63,782 nt of DNA from Gemmatimonas sp. (GTDB lineage: Bacteria; Gemmatimonadota; Gemmatimonadetes; Gemmatimonadales; Gemmatimonadaceae), in contig JAABRT010000014.1 of the NCBI GenBank assembly GCA_011390805.1, forward strand, positions 1-63,782. Reading direction: 5' to 3'. Positions 44,583-52,557 of this stretch are shown piece by piece. The number at the start of each line of letters is the position of its first letter. Within the stretch, counting starts at the first letter, position 1. The position numbers and the translations under genes were made by a program. The notes under the pieces are model-generated. The model saw only the letters and a program-made list of their open reading frames with translations. It was not told where the DNA came from and did not search any database.

Positions 44583-45352
44583 TGCTCGCAGGACACTACG
44601 CCTCCGCCCTCGTCGCGCAGCGGCGCGCCCCGACCAGCCGGTTCCCCGCGCACCTGCTCGCCTGGTACCTCGCGGTCTCGCAGCTGCCGGACCTGCTGTG
44701 GCTGACCTTCCATACCATTGGCCTCGAACCAACACGGCCTACTGATCTACTCGATGTAACCCTCCAGAAGCTGAGCGTCGAGATGATGTTCAGTCACGAC
44801 CTCGTACCCATAGCGGGCTGGGCGGTGCTTTTCGGCATCACGGGGGCTGTGCTGTTCAAGAATCGGCGCGTCGGGCTCGCGACGGTTGCGTTGGTGTGGC
44901 TGCATGCGTTGACCGACTACGCGGGCGGCTACCCCCACAACGTGCTCGGCCCTGACACGCCGCTGGTCGGAACCGGGCTCTATCTTACGCAACCCTTCCT
45001 CGGCATCGCCCTGGAAGCGGTCTACGTCGTCTTCTTCGTCGGGTGGTTCCTGCGTGACGAGCGTCGCCGCGGCGCTGTGCGCTCGCCCGGTAACCGCCGG
45101 GCGATCATCGGGCTCTTTGTGTTCAACATCGTCTTCCTCGCTTCCATCGCGGTCACATCAATGCGGGAATGGTTCGGACTGCCCCAGTTCGCGCTGCCCT
45201 TCCAAACCACGATTCCATCGCTCTTCGTGACCTACGCACTGATGGGTGTGTTTCTCTGGGTTGTGGTGCGACGTGGCCCAACTCCGGAAGCCGGAACTGA
45301 CGCGACCAGCGCCACTGACTCTGCTGGCGCTGTCGGGGCTTCCGGGCGGTGA
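44582..45352 (+). CDS. Multi-pass membrane protein, unknown function
   Basis: A 256-residue protein with about six membrane helices and a final Ala/Thr/Gly-rich tail. Conserved-looking polar residues in membrane regions (HYASA, MMFSHDLVP, LHALTDY) resemble those of membrane-bound metal-dependent hydrolase-like proteins, but the match is weak. The ATG at 44582 shares one base with the preceding TAA. Confidence 0.65.
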   Translation: MLAGHYASALVAQRRAPTSRFPAHLLAWYLAVSQLPDLLWLTFHTIGLEPTRPTDLLDVTLQKLSVEMMFSHDLVPIAGWAVLFGITGAVLFKNRRVGLATVALVWLHALTDYAGGYPHNVLGPDTPLVGTGLYLTQPFLGIALEAVYVVFFVGWFLRDERRRGAVRSPGNRRAIIGLFVFNIVFLASIAVTSMREWFGLPQFALPFQTTIPSLFVTYALMGVFLWVVVRRGPTPEAGTDATSATDSAGAVGASGR

Positions 45353-45367
45353 GACGCCCGCGAATGC

Positions 45368-45391
45368 CTTGCTTACACCGCAATCGCAAGT
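45368..45391. promoter_or_regulatory. CTTGC and GCAAGT half-sites in front of the HxlR gene
   Basis: CTTGC at 45368-45372 and GCAAGT at 45386-45391 are separated by 13 bases, with an additional GCAA between them. The motif halves match the palindromes at 43040-43212 but the spacing differs. It is a candidate autoregulatory site just before the ATG at 45403. Confidence 0.45.
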
Positions 45392-45402
45392 AACATGTTG
45401 AC

Positions 45403-45822
45403 ATGTCCATACCGCCAAGCACCGAGCTGCGTTCGTCGTGCCCCATCGCGGCATCGCTCGACGTGCTCGGCGATCGATGGACTCTCGTAGTGCTGCGTGA
45501 TCTGCTGATTGGCGGGAAGACCCACTTTGCGGATTTCGCCGTCGATGAGGCGATCGCAACAAACACCCTGACCGAACGCCTTCAGCGCCTGCGCGAAGCA
45601 GGGATAATCGCGCGCGTGAGTGATCCCGAGGATGGCCGCCGATGGATTTACGTTCCGCGGCGCCCGGCGATCGAACTGATCCCGGTTCTGGTTGACCTGA
45701 TGATCTGGGGTATCGCGCACACGGCGGTAAACGTTCCACCGGCGGTGGCAAAAACTGTCATGAACCGTGAAGCGCTCATTGCCCGATTGACAACCGGCGC
45801 GAGCGCCCGGCTCGTCGACTGA
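45403..45822 (+). CDS. HxlR-family winged-helix regulator
   Basis: A 139-residue protein with the HxlR signature SCPIAASLDVLGDRWTLVVLRDLLIGG, then ATNTLTERLQRLREAGIIARV and YVPRRPAIELIPVLVDLMIWG. The N-terminal Cys, redox or electrophile sensing in relatives such as HypR, is present. It probably controls the divergent SDR and isochorismatase operons through the GCAAG palindromes, but binding is inferred from proximity only. Confidence 0.93.
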   Translation: MSIPPSTELRSSCPIAASLDVLGDRWTLVVLRDLLIGGKTHFADFAVDEAIATNTLTERLQRLREAGIIARVSDPEDGRRWIYVPRRPAIELIPVLVDLMIWGIAHTAVNVPPAVAKTVMNREALIARLTTGASARLVD

Positions 45823-45850
45823 ATCGAGTGGGATAAAAAGAGCTCCGCCC

Positions 45851-46216
45851 GTGCTGATCTTCATTCGGACCTTTCTTGTGCTCTACGGCGCCATCGCATT
45901 GGCTACCGGCGTCCATGCCGCCACGAGGGCATACGACCCGGCAATGGTTCCCATGGCCGACAACTCCCAGCGATTCGTTGCCGCCATTTGGGCGTGCATG
46001 TCGTTGGGCTTCCTCTACACGGCCTGGAACCCGTCGTCTACTGAACTCTTCCGGTTTCTGTTGATCGCGCTCTTCATCGGCGGCGTCGTGCGGGCAGCGG
46101 CACTCGTGCACTATCCACCCAGTCCCGCGATAATGGCGGTTCTCCTTCTGGAGCTGATCCCGACGCCGATCCTGTGGTGGATGCATGCCCGGCTGCTGTC
46201 GGGCGGAGCGCTCTGA
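45851..46216 (+). CDS. DUF4345 membrane protein
   Basis: A 121-residue protein with four membrane helices. It starts at GTG 28 bases after the HxlR stop. The ATGVHAATRAYDP and NSQRFVAAIWACMSLGFLY segments fit DUF4345. The function is unknown. It is the last gene of the plus-strand operon. Confidence 0.78.
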   Translation: MLIFIRTFLVLYGAIALATGVHAATRAYDPAMVPMADNSQRFVAAIWACMSLGFLYTAWNPSSTELFRFLLIALFIGGVVRAAALVHYPPSPAIMAVLLLELIPTPILWWMHARLLSGGAL

Positions 46217-46246
46217 GCTGAAGCTTCAGTGCGGCGCATCATCTCC

Positions 46247-48664
46247 CTAGTCCACCCCGCGCCGCACGCCCGGCAGTTCCGGAAACCCCAACGCGCGAAA
46301 CACCGGCCTGAACCTCGGATTGTTTCGCCCTTGCGGACCGACAAGCGCATACGCCGCCCAGGCCCCGAACGGGTTTTCCTGGTCGCTTGATGCGACACGC
46401 TCGAGCAGATTGAGCACCGCGTCGTCATCGCGCTGCCAGCGCGCGAGTTGCAGGGAGAGAATGGGCGGTCCTGAGAGGATCAGCGCGTCAGTCGCCTGCT
46501 CACGGGTTGTCGGATCCTGCCAGCGCAACACCAGCGCGCGGTACGCGTCGCGGTTGGGCACTGAGCCATCGTCAACCGTGCGCAGCATGGCGGCTGCCGC
46601 CGCATCAAGACGCCCGAGCGCCAGCTCGTGCCCAACCAGACCGTACCAACCGTACCACGCCTCGGGAGACTGCGTGAGCCCTTGTGCGTACAACGGCGTC
46701 GCGTCGGCGAAGCGATCTACTGCGTCGTAGGCAATGGCCAGTGACAGGGTAATCACATGCGCCAGGGGATCGATCTTGTGTGCGAGCTCCATCTCACGCA
46801 CGCCATCATCAAAGCGGCCCAGGCTCATGAGCGTGTATGCGTACCACTGGTGTCCCGTCGCGTATTCCGGACTCAGCGTGATCGCGCGTTCATAGGCGGA
46901 TAACGCTTCGTCGTAGCGTTGTTGTCCCTCCACAGCCTGTCCGAGCGAGGCGTAGGCTTCCCCGAGCGATGGTGCGAGGGCAATGGCACGGTTCGCGGCT
47001 GCCTCAGCGAGGGGCAGGATGGAATCGCTGGTCACACCGGGCACGCTGTATTCGTTTGGCGTGGAGAGCGAATACGCATCGGCCAGCCCGGACCACGCGC
47101 GCGCAAACATCGAATCGGCCGCAATCGCTTTCTTGAACGCAGCGGTGGCCTCGACCATACCGTTGGTGGTGCGCAGGTTCCAGTAGTAGCGCCCCAGCAG
47201 GTACGCGTCGTACGCTTCCGCGTTGCTTGTGCCACCGACATCTTGAGTGGCGTTGGAGTTGGAAGCGAAACGGAGTTGCAGAGCGGTGGTCACGGCTTGT
47301 GCGACTTCGTCTTGCACGGCGAAAATGTCGTTCGCCGGTCGATCAAAGATCTCCGACCACAAGATGGAATCATTGGCAATGCGAATGGCGCGCGCCGATA
47401 CACGCAGCCGGTCGCCCGAGCGCTGAATGCTGCCCGTGAGCACCGCCGTTACGCCGAGTTGTTGTGCAACGGCTTGCAGGTCGTCTTCGCGGTTGCGCAT
47501 TGCAAAGGACGATGTGCGCGCCGACACGGTAAGTCCGGGCACTTTGGACAAGGCATTGATGAGTGTTTCGGCCACACCGTCACCGAGATATGAACTTTGC
47601 CCGTCGGCGCTGAGGTCTGCGAAAGGCAGTACAGCAACGGACTGCGCGGTAACGGAGGCTTCGGCGCCGCTATCCCGCGTCACCACGTAGCCAATCGCGA
47701 GTGTGGTAATCAGCGCCGCGCCAAGCGTCGCCCATCGCATTGTGCTTCTTGATGCGGCGGGCTTTGTGCCAACGTCTGTTGAAGACACGCGTTCGTGAGA
47801 CGTTGTAGCCGCACCAGCCGCATCGAGTGCCGCCAGAAGTTCGTGAGCAGACTTCGGTCGCCCGTTTGGCTCTTTCGCCAGACAGCGCATCACGAGGTTG
47901 GCGAACGGCTCGGACAACTCGCCGTTGATCTCGCGGAGAGCACGCGGCGTTTCCGACATGTGCGCTGCAATGAGCGCGTGCGGTGTAGTGCGTTCGGCGA
48001 ACGGGTGCCGGCCACCAAGCAGCTCGTAGGCCATCACTCCCCACGCGTACAGATCGGCGCGGTGATCGGTGTCCGGATCGCCCACGGCCTGTTCGGGCGC
48101 CATGTAGGCGGGCGTGCCAATCGCACTGCCTACCGAGGTGAGTGTATTGCCCGTCGCCGGTGATGCCGATGCGGAGAGCGCCTTGGCGATACCAAAGTCG
48201 GTCACGACCGCTGTACCGCTGGAAAGCAGGACGTTTTCCGGCTTGATGTCGCGATGCACGATGCCGCGCTCATGTGCGTAGGCGAGCGCCAGCGCCACAT
48301 TCCGCAGCATTCCCAGCGCTTCATGCGGTGCTATCCTGCCGGTTTGCATGCGCGTGCGCAGCGTATCACCGCGCACGAACGGCATGGTGTAATACGGCAA
48401 GCCGTCGGTGGTGAGACCGGCTGAAAGCACGGGCACAATGTGCGGTTCCTGCAGCGCTGCAGCGAGCTTGATCTCGCGAGCAAACCGCTCCGCACTGAGC
48501 GCCGCCGCGAGCTCTGGTGCCAGCACCTTCACCACTACGTCACGGCCAAGCGCCGTTTCGTGCGCTACAAACACGCGCGACATCCCGCCGCCGCCAAGTT
48601 CACGCTCAAGCGTGTACGCGTCGCCGAGCGTTGCCTGGAGGTTGTTGCGGAGGGGGTCCATCAT
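46247..48664 (-). CDS. Ser/Thr protein kinase with TolB-like and TPR sensor region
   Basis: An 805-residue protein. The kinase domain covers about residues 15-275 (glycine loop LGGGGMSRVF, VVVKVL lysine, IVHRDIKPEN, VVTDFGIAKAL, GTPAYMAPEQ). A membrane helix lies at about 305-325. The extracytoplasmic part has a TolB/FlgO-like domain (VAVLPFADLSADGQSSYLGD, about 345-470), then TPR repeats (about 490-760). This architecture is frequent in Gemmatimonadota and Acidobacteria. The ligand and targets are unknown. Confidence 0.93.
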   Translation of the reverse strand: MMDPLRNNLQATLGDAYTLERELGGGGMSRVFVAHETALGRDVVVKVLAPELAAALSAERFAREIKLAAALQEPHIVPVLSAGLTTDGLPYYTMPFVRGDTLRTRMQTGRIAPHEALGMLRNVALALAYAHERGIVHRDIKPENVLLSSGTAVVTDFGIAKALSASASPATGNTLTSVGSAIGTPAYMAPEQAVGDPDTDHRADLYAWGVMAYELLGGRHPFAERTTPHALIAAHMSETPRALREINGELSEPFANLVMRCLAKEPNGRPKSAHELLAALDAAGAATTSHERVSSTDVGTKPAASRSTMRWATLGAALITTLAIGYVVTRDSGAEASVTAQSVAVLPFADLSADGQSSYLGDGVAETLINALSKVPGLTVSARTSSFAMRNREDDLQAVAQQLGVTAVLTGSIQRSGDRLRVSARAIRIANDSILWSEIFDRPANDIFAVQDEVAQAVTTALQLRFASNSNATQDVGGTSNAEAYDAYLLGRYYWNLRTTNGMVEATAAFKKAIAADSMFARAWSGLADAYSLSTPNEYSVPGVTSDSILPLAEAAANRAIALAPSLGEAYASLGQAVEGQQRYDEALSAYERAITLSPEYATGHQWYAYTLMSLGRFDDGVREMELAHKIDPLAHVITLSLAIAYDAVDRFADATPLYAQGLTQSPEAWYGWYGLVGHELALGRLDAAAAAMLRTVDDGSVPNRDAYRALVLRWQDPTTREQATDALILSGPPILSLQLARWQRDDDAVLNLLERVASSDQENPFGAWAAYALVGPQGRNNPRFRPVFRALGFPELPGVRRGVD

Positions 48665-48733
48665 GCCGACAAAGAAGGACGCGGTGGGCTGTTGCGCAAG
48701 TGCACGGAGCAGCGGGTCCGTGTGCTCTTCGCG

Positions 48734-50683
48734 CTACCTCCGCAGCGCAAACGCCACAATCTCCGCCGGCTCACCGGCACCCGTTGTCGAAAAGACTACG
48801 TACTGCTTCCCGTTGTGCAGGTACGTCATCGGCAACCCCGACTGCGTGCCGCTCGGCACATCAAGTCGCGCGATGCGCTCACCGGTCTTTTTGTTCAGCA
48901 CCCAGAAGTTGCCGCTGCCGTTGGTACCCTCACCTGCAAACAACAGCGTGCGCGTGACCAGCAACCCCGCGCGCGATGCCCTGCCGGTATTGGGGATGTT
49001 TTCGGCAGGCAGCTTCAGTCGCTCTGCGACGTAGGGAGGCGTGTCCCCATTCGGCACCATCCACGCGTGGTCGCCGGTGGTGAGATCAATCGCAGTAATG
49101 CGTCCCCAGGGTGGCTTCACAATGGGCACGCCGGGCGCAATCTGACCGCGACCGCCACCGGCGATGTAGTTCATGTCGGACGACCTTCCACCGGGAACAA
49201 GTGAAAGAAACGACGGCGCAGTCACCGATGGCACGTACAGGTATCCGGTCTCCGGGTCGAGCGCACCACCCTCCCAGTTGGCACCACCTAATGCGGAGGG
49301 CAGCGTGATGGTGCCGCGTGTGCTGTCTGATGCGTTTTGCAGTGACGGCGGCGAATAGAGCGGACCCCAGCGATACTGGCTCGCGATCTCTTTCGCACGC
49401 GTAAAAATCTCCGGGGTGAAATCAAGCAGGTCATCTTCGCTGAAGCCCTGACGTTCGAACGGAGCAGGCTTGGTGGGGAACGGCTGCGTGGGGCTATACC
49501 ACTCACCGGGTGCGTCGCCCTTGGGAACCGGGCGCTCTTCAATGGGCCAGATTGGTTCGCCCGTCACGCGGTCAAGTACAAAGACAAAGCCTTGCTTGGT
49601 CAGCTGTGCAACAATGCGCCGCGGGCGTCCGTCAATGTTCACGTCGGCGAGAATGGGAGCGTTAGTGTTGTCCCAGTCCCAGATGTCGTGATGGATGGTC
49701 TGGAAATGCCACACACGTTTGCCTGTGCGCGCGTCGAGCGTGAGAATGCTCGTGGAAAAAAGATTGTTGCCGGGTCGATGTCCGCCGTAGTAGTCGCCGG
49801 TGGCCGCTTCTGTGGGCAGGTACACATAACCGAGCTCTGCATCCCACGAGATCTGCGCCCACGCACCAGTGTTGCCCGTGTAGGACCACGAACTATCGAG
49901 CCACGTATCATTGCCGAACTCGCCGGGCTCGGGAATGGTGTGAAACGTCCACAGCAACTCACCGGTGCGCGCATCGTAGCCGCGAATGTCACCGGGAATG
50001 TTCACCTTTGACGGCGGTCGCAGCCCAATGTGCAAAGCGGCACCAACAACCAGCACATCGCCAATGACAGCCACCGGCGAACTCGCACCAATCGATCCGG
50101 CCGGTGCGACTCCTTCGCGCGTGCGCAGGTTCTTCTGCAAGTCCACCACGCCGCCGTCCCCAAAGCCAGTGATCGCGTGACCCGTCGCAGCGTTGAGCGC
50201 GACGAGCTGGTAGCCAGGCGTGACCACGTAAATACGGTTGTCGCCATTGTTGTCAGTCCAGTACGACACGCCGCGCCCGGAGTTCACGCGCGGAGCACCA
50301 TCGAGACGTTTGCCCTCGTCAATGCGATACGTCCAGATGGTCTCGCCCGTCGCCGGGTCAATCGCTACGACGTTGCGCCGAGTGCCGGCGGTGGCGTAGA
50401 GCATGCCGTTCACGTAAATGGGCGTGGTCTGACTCGCGGCGAGCGGATTGGGTCCCTGATTGCGCGAGCTCCAGCGCCACGCGACCTCAAGCTGTGATGC
50501 ATTGCTCGAATCGATCTGGTCAAGCGACGAGTACCGGGTGTGCCCCGCATCGCCGCCGTAGACACGCCACTCCGCGCCAGTGCCACGCTGTGCGCTTGCC
50601 AGCCCAGGGAACGACAGCGCGGCGAGCGTGAGGGCGGTCAGGCACAGGGCCGTGTTCGGTCGGATTGCGAAGAGTCGTGCCAT
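48734..50683 (-). CDS. PQQ-dependent dehydrogenase (quinoprotein), periplasmic
   Basis: A 649-residue protein with a signal peptide (about residues 1-31, ending GLASAQ) and the eight-bladed PQQ propeller. WRVYGGDAGHTRYSSLDQI is the start, repeated tryptophan-docking motifs include LDARTGKRVWHFQTIHHDIWDWD, and GALDPETGYLYVPS occurs near the end. It has no membrane-helix domain and no fused cytochrome. It oxidises an alcohol or sugar and must pass electrons to a separate cytochrome. A candidate partner is the cytochrome protein encoded at 52554-53936; that pairing is inference. Confidence 0.92.
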   Translation of the reverse strand: MARLFAIRPNTALCLTALTLAALSFPGLASAQRGTGAEWRVYGGDAGHTRYSSLDQIDSSNASQLEVAWRWSSRNQGPNPLAASQTTPIYVNGMLYATAGTRRNVVAIDPATGETIWTYRIDEGKRLDGAPRVNSGRGVSYWTDNNGDNRIYVVTPGYQLVALNAATGHAITGFGDGGVVDLQKNLRTREGVAPAGSIGASSPVAVIGDVLVVGAALHIGLRPPSKVNIPGDIRGYDARTGELLWTFHTIPEPGEFGNDTWLDSSWSYTGNTGAWAQISWDAELGYVYLPTEAATGDYYGGHRPGNNLFSTSILTLDARTGKRVWHFQTIHHDIWDWDNTNAPILADVNIDGRPRRIVAQLTKQGFVFVLDRVTGEPIWPIEERPVPKGDAPGEWYSPTQPFPTKPAPFERQGFSEDDLLDFTPEIFTRAKEIASQYRWGPLYSPPSLQNASDSTRGTITLPSALGGANWEGGALDPETGYLYVPSVTAPSFLSLVPGGRSSDMNYIAGGGRGQIAPGVPIVKPPWGRITAIDLTTGDHAWMVPNGDTPPYVAERLKLPAENIPNTGRASRAGLLVTRTLLFAGEGTNGSGNFWVLNKKTGERIARLDVPSGTQSGLPMTYLHNGKQYVVFSTTGAGEPAEIVAFALRR

Positions 50684-50873
50684 CTATGTGCTCCACACGT
50701 TCAGAATGTGATTCGATCACGACTCCAAGCTGCCGTCATGCTGCATTGCCCGCTAGGGAGCGAAGGCGAATCGCTTGAGAATGATCTCTCCGACTGCTTG
50801 CCCGCCGCTGTCGCCATGCGATGACTTGAATGAAAGACTTCCGCTCAGCCGTGATTGGTGCAGATTCTGCGCA

Positions 50874-51608
50874 ATGAGACAAAGCTGCCACCAGAGGTCG
50901 GTCGAGAGCTCAAGCGCTGTGCTCAGGTGGGTGAGCACGATCGCGCTCTTCACCGTAACGCTGATGCAGCCGGCAACGCTGACGGCGCAAGCGCATGAGC
51001 ACGGTGTCGAGGTGTCAAAGCGCGATCCTCGCCTCGATCTCCTGCTCGGCGGACCGCATCTCATTCTCTACCATCGCGGTTATCTATCGCTGGGCGACGA
51101 ACAAGTCGCGGGGCTGCTGCGACTGCAGCGTTCGGTGTGCGACGCTGAGGTTGTGTATGTGCAGCGGACGCAAGAAATGCGCGATCGACTGGGCGACCTG
51201 CTCAGCGACTCGGCGCCGCTATTGCCACGACCGTCGCAACAGTCACAACAATCGCAACAATCCCATCAGCCGCCCGATGCGATCACTCCGTCGCGTCTTC
51301 ACGATGCAATGTCGGGGATTGCGATAGTAGAATCGGAATGGCTCACCGAGTTACTGCATGCTCGGCGCGACGCACTGGCGCTGCTTACCTCTTCGCAGCG
51401 CGCGCAGGTATCGGAGTTGCGCGAACACTGGACACGTGAGACGCTGCTCATGATTGAGCAGGCTACACGACCCGGTCAACGCGGACATCCTGGCACGCAG
51501 ATACCAATCCGTGTGCCCGGCATGGTGGTGAACGCCACAACGCTGGTGCCGCACTGCGAAGCGCTGCACGGGCCATCGCGACACATTGTGATACCGCCGC
51601 CGCGCTAA
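50874..51608 (+). CDS. Secreted protein with SQQ repeat linker, unknown function
   Basis: A 244-residue protein from ATG 50874 (GTG 50931 is possible). A signal-like segment (TIALFTVTLMQPATLTAQA) is followed by a helical body (DEQVAGLLRLQRSVCDAEVV ... RRDALALLTSSQRAQVSELREHW). The pairs of long helices and the LTSSQRAQV pattern recall Spy/LTXXQ periplasmic proteins, but the match is loose. A nine-base repeat encodes Ser-Gln-Gln units in the centre. Confidence 0.6.
   Translation: MRQSCHQRSVESSSAVLRWVSTIALFTVTLMQPATLTAQAHEHGVEVSKRDPRLDLLLGGPHLILYHRGYLSLGDEQVAGLLRLQRSVCDAEVVYVQRTQEMRDRLGDLLSDSAPLLPRPSQQSQQSQQSHQPPDAITPSRLHDAMSGIAIVESEWLTELLHARRDALALLTSSQRAQVSELREHWTRETLLMIEQATRPGQRGHPGTQIPIRVPGMVVNATTLVPHCEALHGPSRHIVIPPPR
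51234..51269 (+). repeat. Nine-base tandem repeat (TCRCAACAR) within a coding region
   Basis: Three close copies plus one degenerate copy at 51234-51269 encode SQQ-SQQ-SQQ-SHQ. It forms a hydrophilic linker between two helical parts of the protein. Length variation by slippage is possible. Confidence 0.6.
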
Positions 51609-51675
51609 CTCTCGTGGCGTGACGTTGAGTAGGCTGACGTCGTGCCGTGAACCATGGCAGCACTTCTGGCCGCGC

Positions 51676-52557
51676 TTATTCGGTGACTGTCACCCGTACA
51701 AAACCGTTGCTCCAACAGCACTGCTGCCCCATCGCGCTATCGGTAATGCCGAAGTTGTCTACGCGCACGCGCAACATGTATTCGCCTGGTGCACTGAAAC
51801 GAACCGACGTGGTCGCGTCGCCGCCTCCCGCTGGCGTTTTGCCCGCGCGTGGCTCGAAGGTCACGTCACCCGGTCCCTGATGTTTGACCCAAGTCATGTT
51901 CACCGGAATCGGCTTACGTTCGCCGCGGTCCTCCATCCAGACGCGTATGTCAAGCGCCGCACCGACCTTCACCGTAAGCGGTCCAGTGATAATCCCTTCA
52001 CGTCCGTTCGATACCGGTCCGTCGGGTGCAAAGCGCACCACGGGCATCATCGATCCCGCTGCCTGCGGCGTGTACGACAGCTTGTAGTAATCGCTGGTCG
52101 CGCGGCCGGGAACGCTATACGTCACGCCGTTGTGTCGCAGCGTCCAGACAACATCGCCGCGATGTCCCGGCGGCACGCGCACTGCAAACGCGCCGCGTTC
52201 ACGTTTGCCACCAAAACCGGAGTAGCTCACCACCGGAAAGTGTGTTGGTTGCATGCCGTTGAACTCCGACGGCTCAATGGCATTGTCCGGCCCGACCGGA
52301 ATGTCCACCGCGCCGTTGCTGTTGCGGTTCATGAATCCGAACGACAGCGTGATGCTGCCGTCGGGATTTGCGTACCAGCCGTCAAAGTACGGTGCGATGC
52401 CCGCGCCGCCGGGAGTGCTTGGGCCGAGTGGATAACGCGCGCTACCGGGTTGCGCGGAGAGGGGAATGGCGGCAAGCACAACGCACAGCGATATGAGGCC
52501 GCGATGCCACGGTGCCTGTCCGAGTGCGCGATCCAGCAGCAGCGCGCCGAGCCTCAC
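51676..52557 (-). CDS. Secreted protein with C-terminal Ig-like region, unknown function
   Basis: A 293-residue protein with a signal region (to about residue 36, ending PLSAQ). Beta-rich body: IAPYFDGWYANPDGSITLSFG, FNGMQPTHFPVVS, then a region ending FSAPGEYMLRVRVDN, an Ig/PKD-like strand pattern. A CC pair (QQCCW) lies near the C-terminus. The start overlaps the cytochrome gene stop by four bases, so its function is likely tied to that oxidoreductase. No family is named. Confidence 0.7.
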   Translation of the reverse strand: MRLGALLLDRALGQAPWHRGLISLCVVLAAIPLSAQPGSARYPLGPSTPGGAGIAPYFDGWYANPDGSITLSFGFMNRNSNGAVDIPVGPDNAIEPSEFNGMQPTHFPVVSYSGFGGKRERGAFAVRVPPGHRGDVVWTLRHNGVTYSVPGRATSDYYKLSYTPQAAGSMMPVVRFAPDGPVSNGREGIITGPLTVKVGAALDIRVWMEDRGERKPIPVNMTWVKHQGPGDVTFEPRAGKTPAGGGDATTSVRFSAPGEYMLRVRVDNFGITDSAMGQQCCWSNGFVRVTVTE

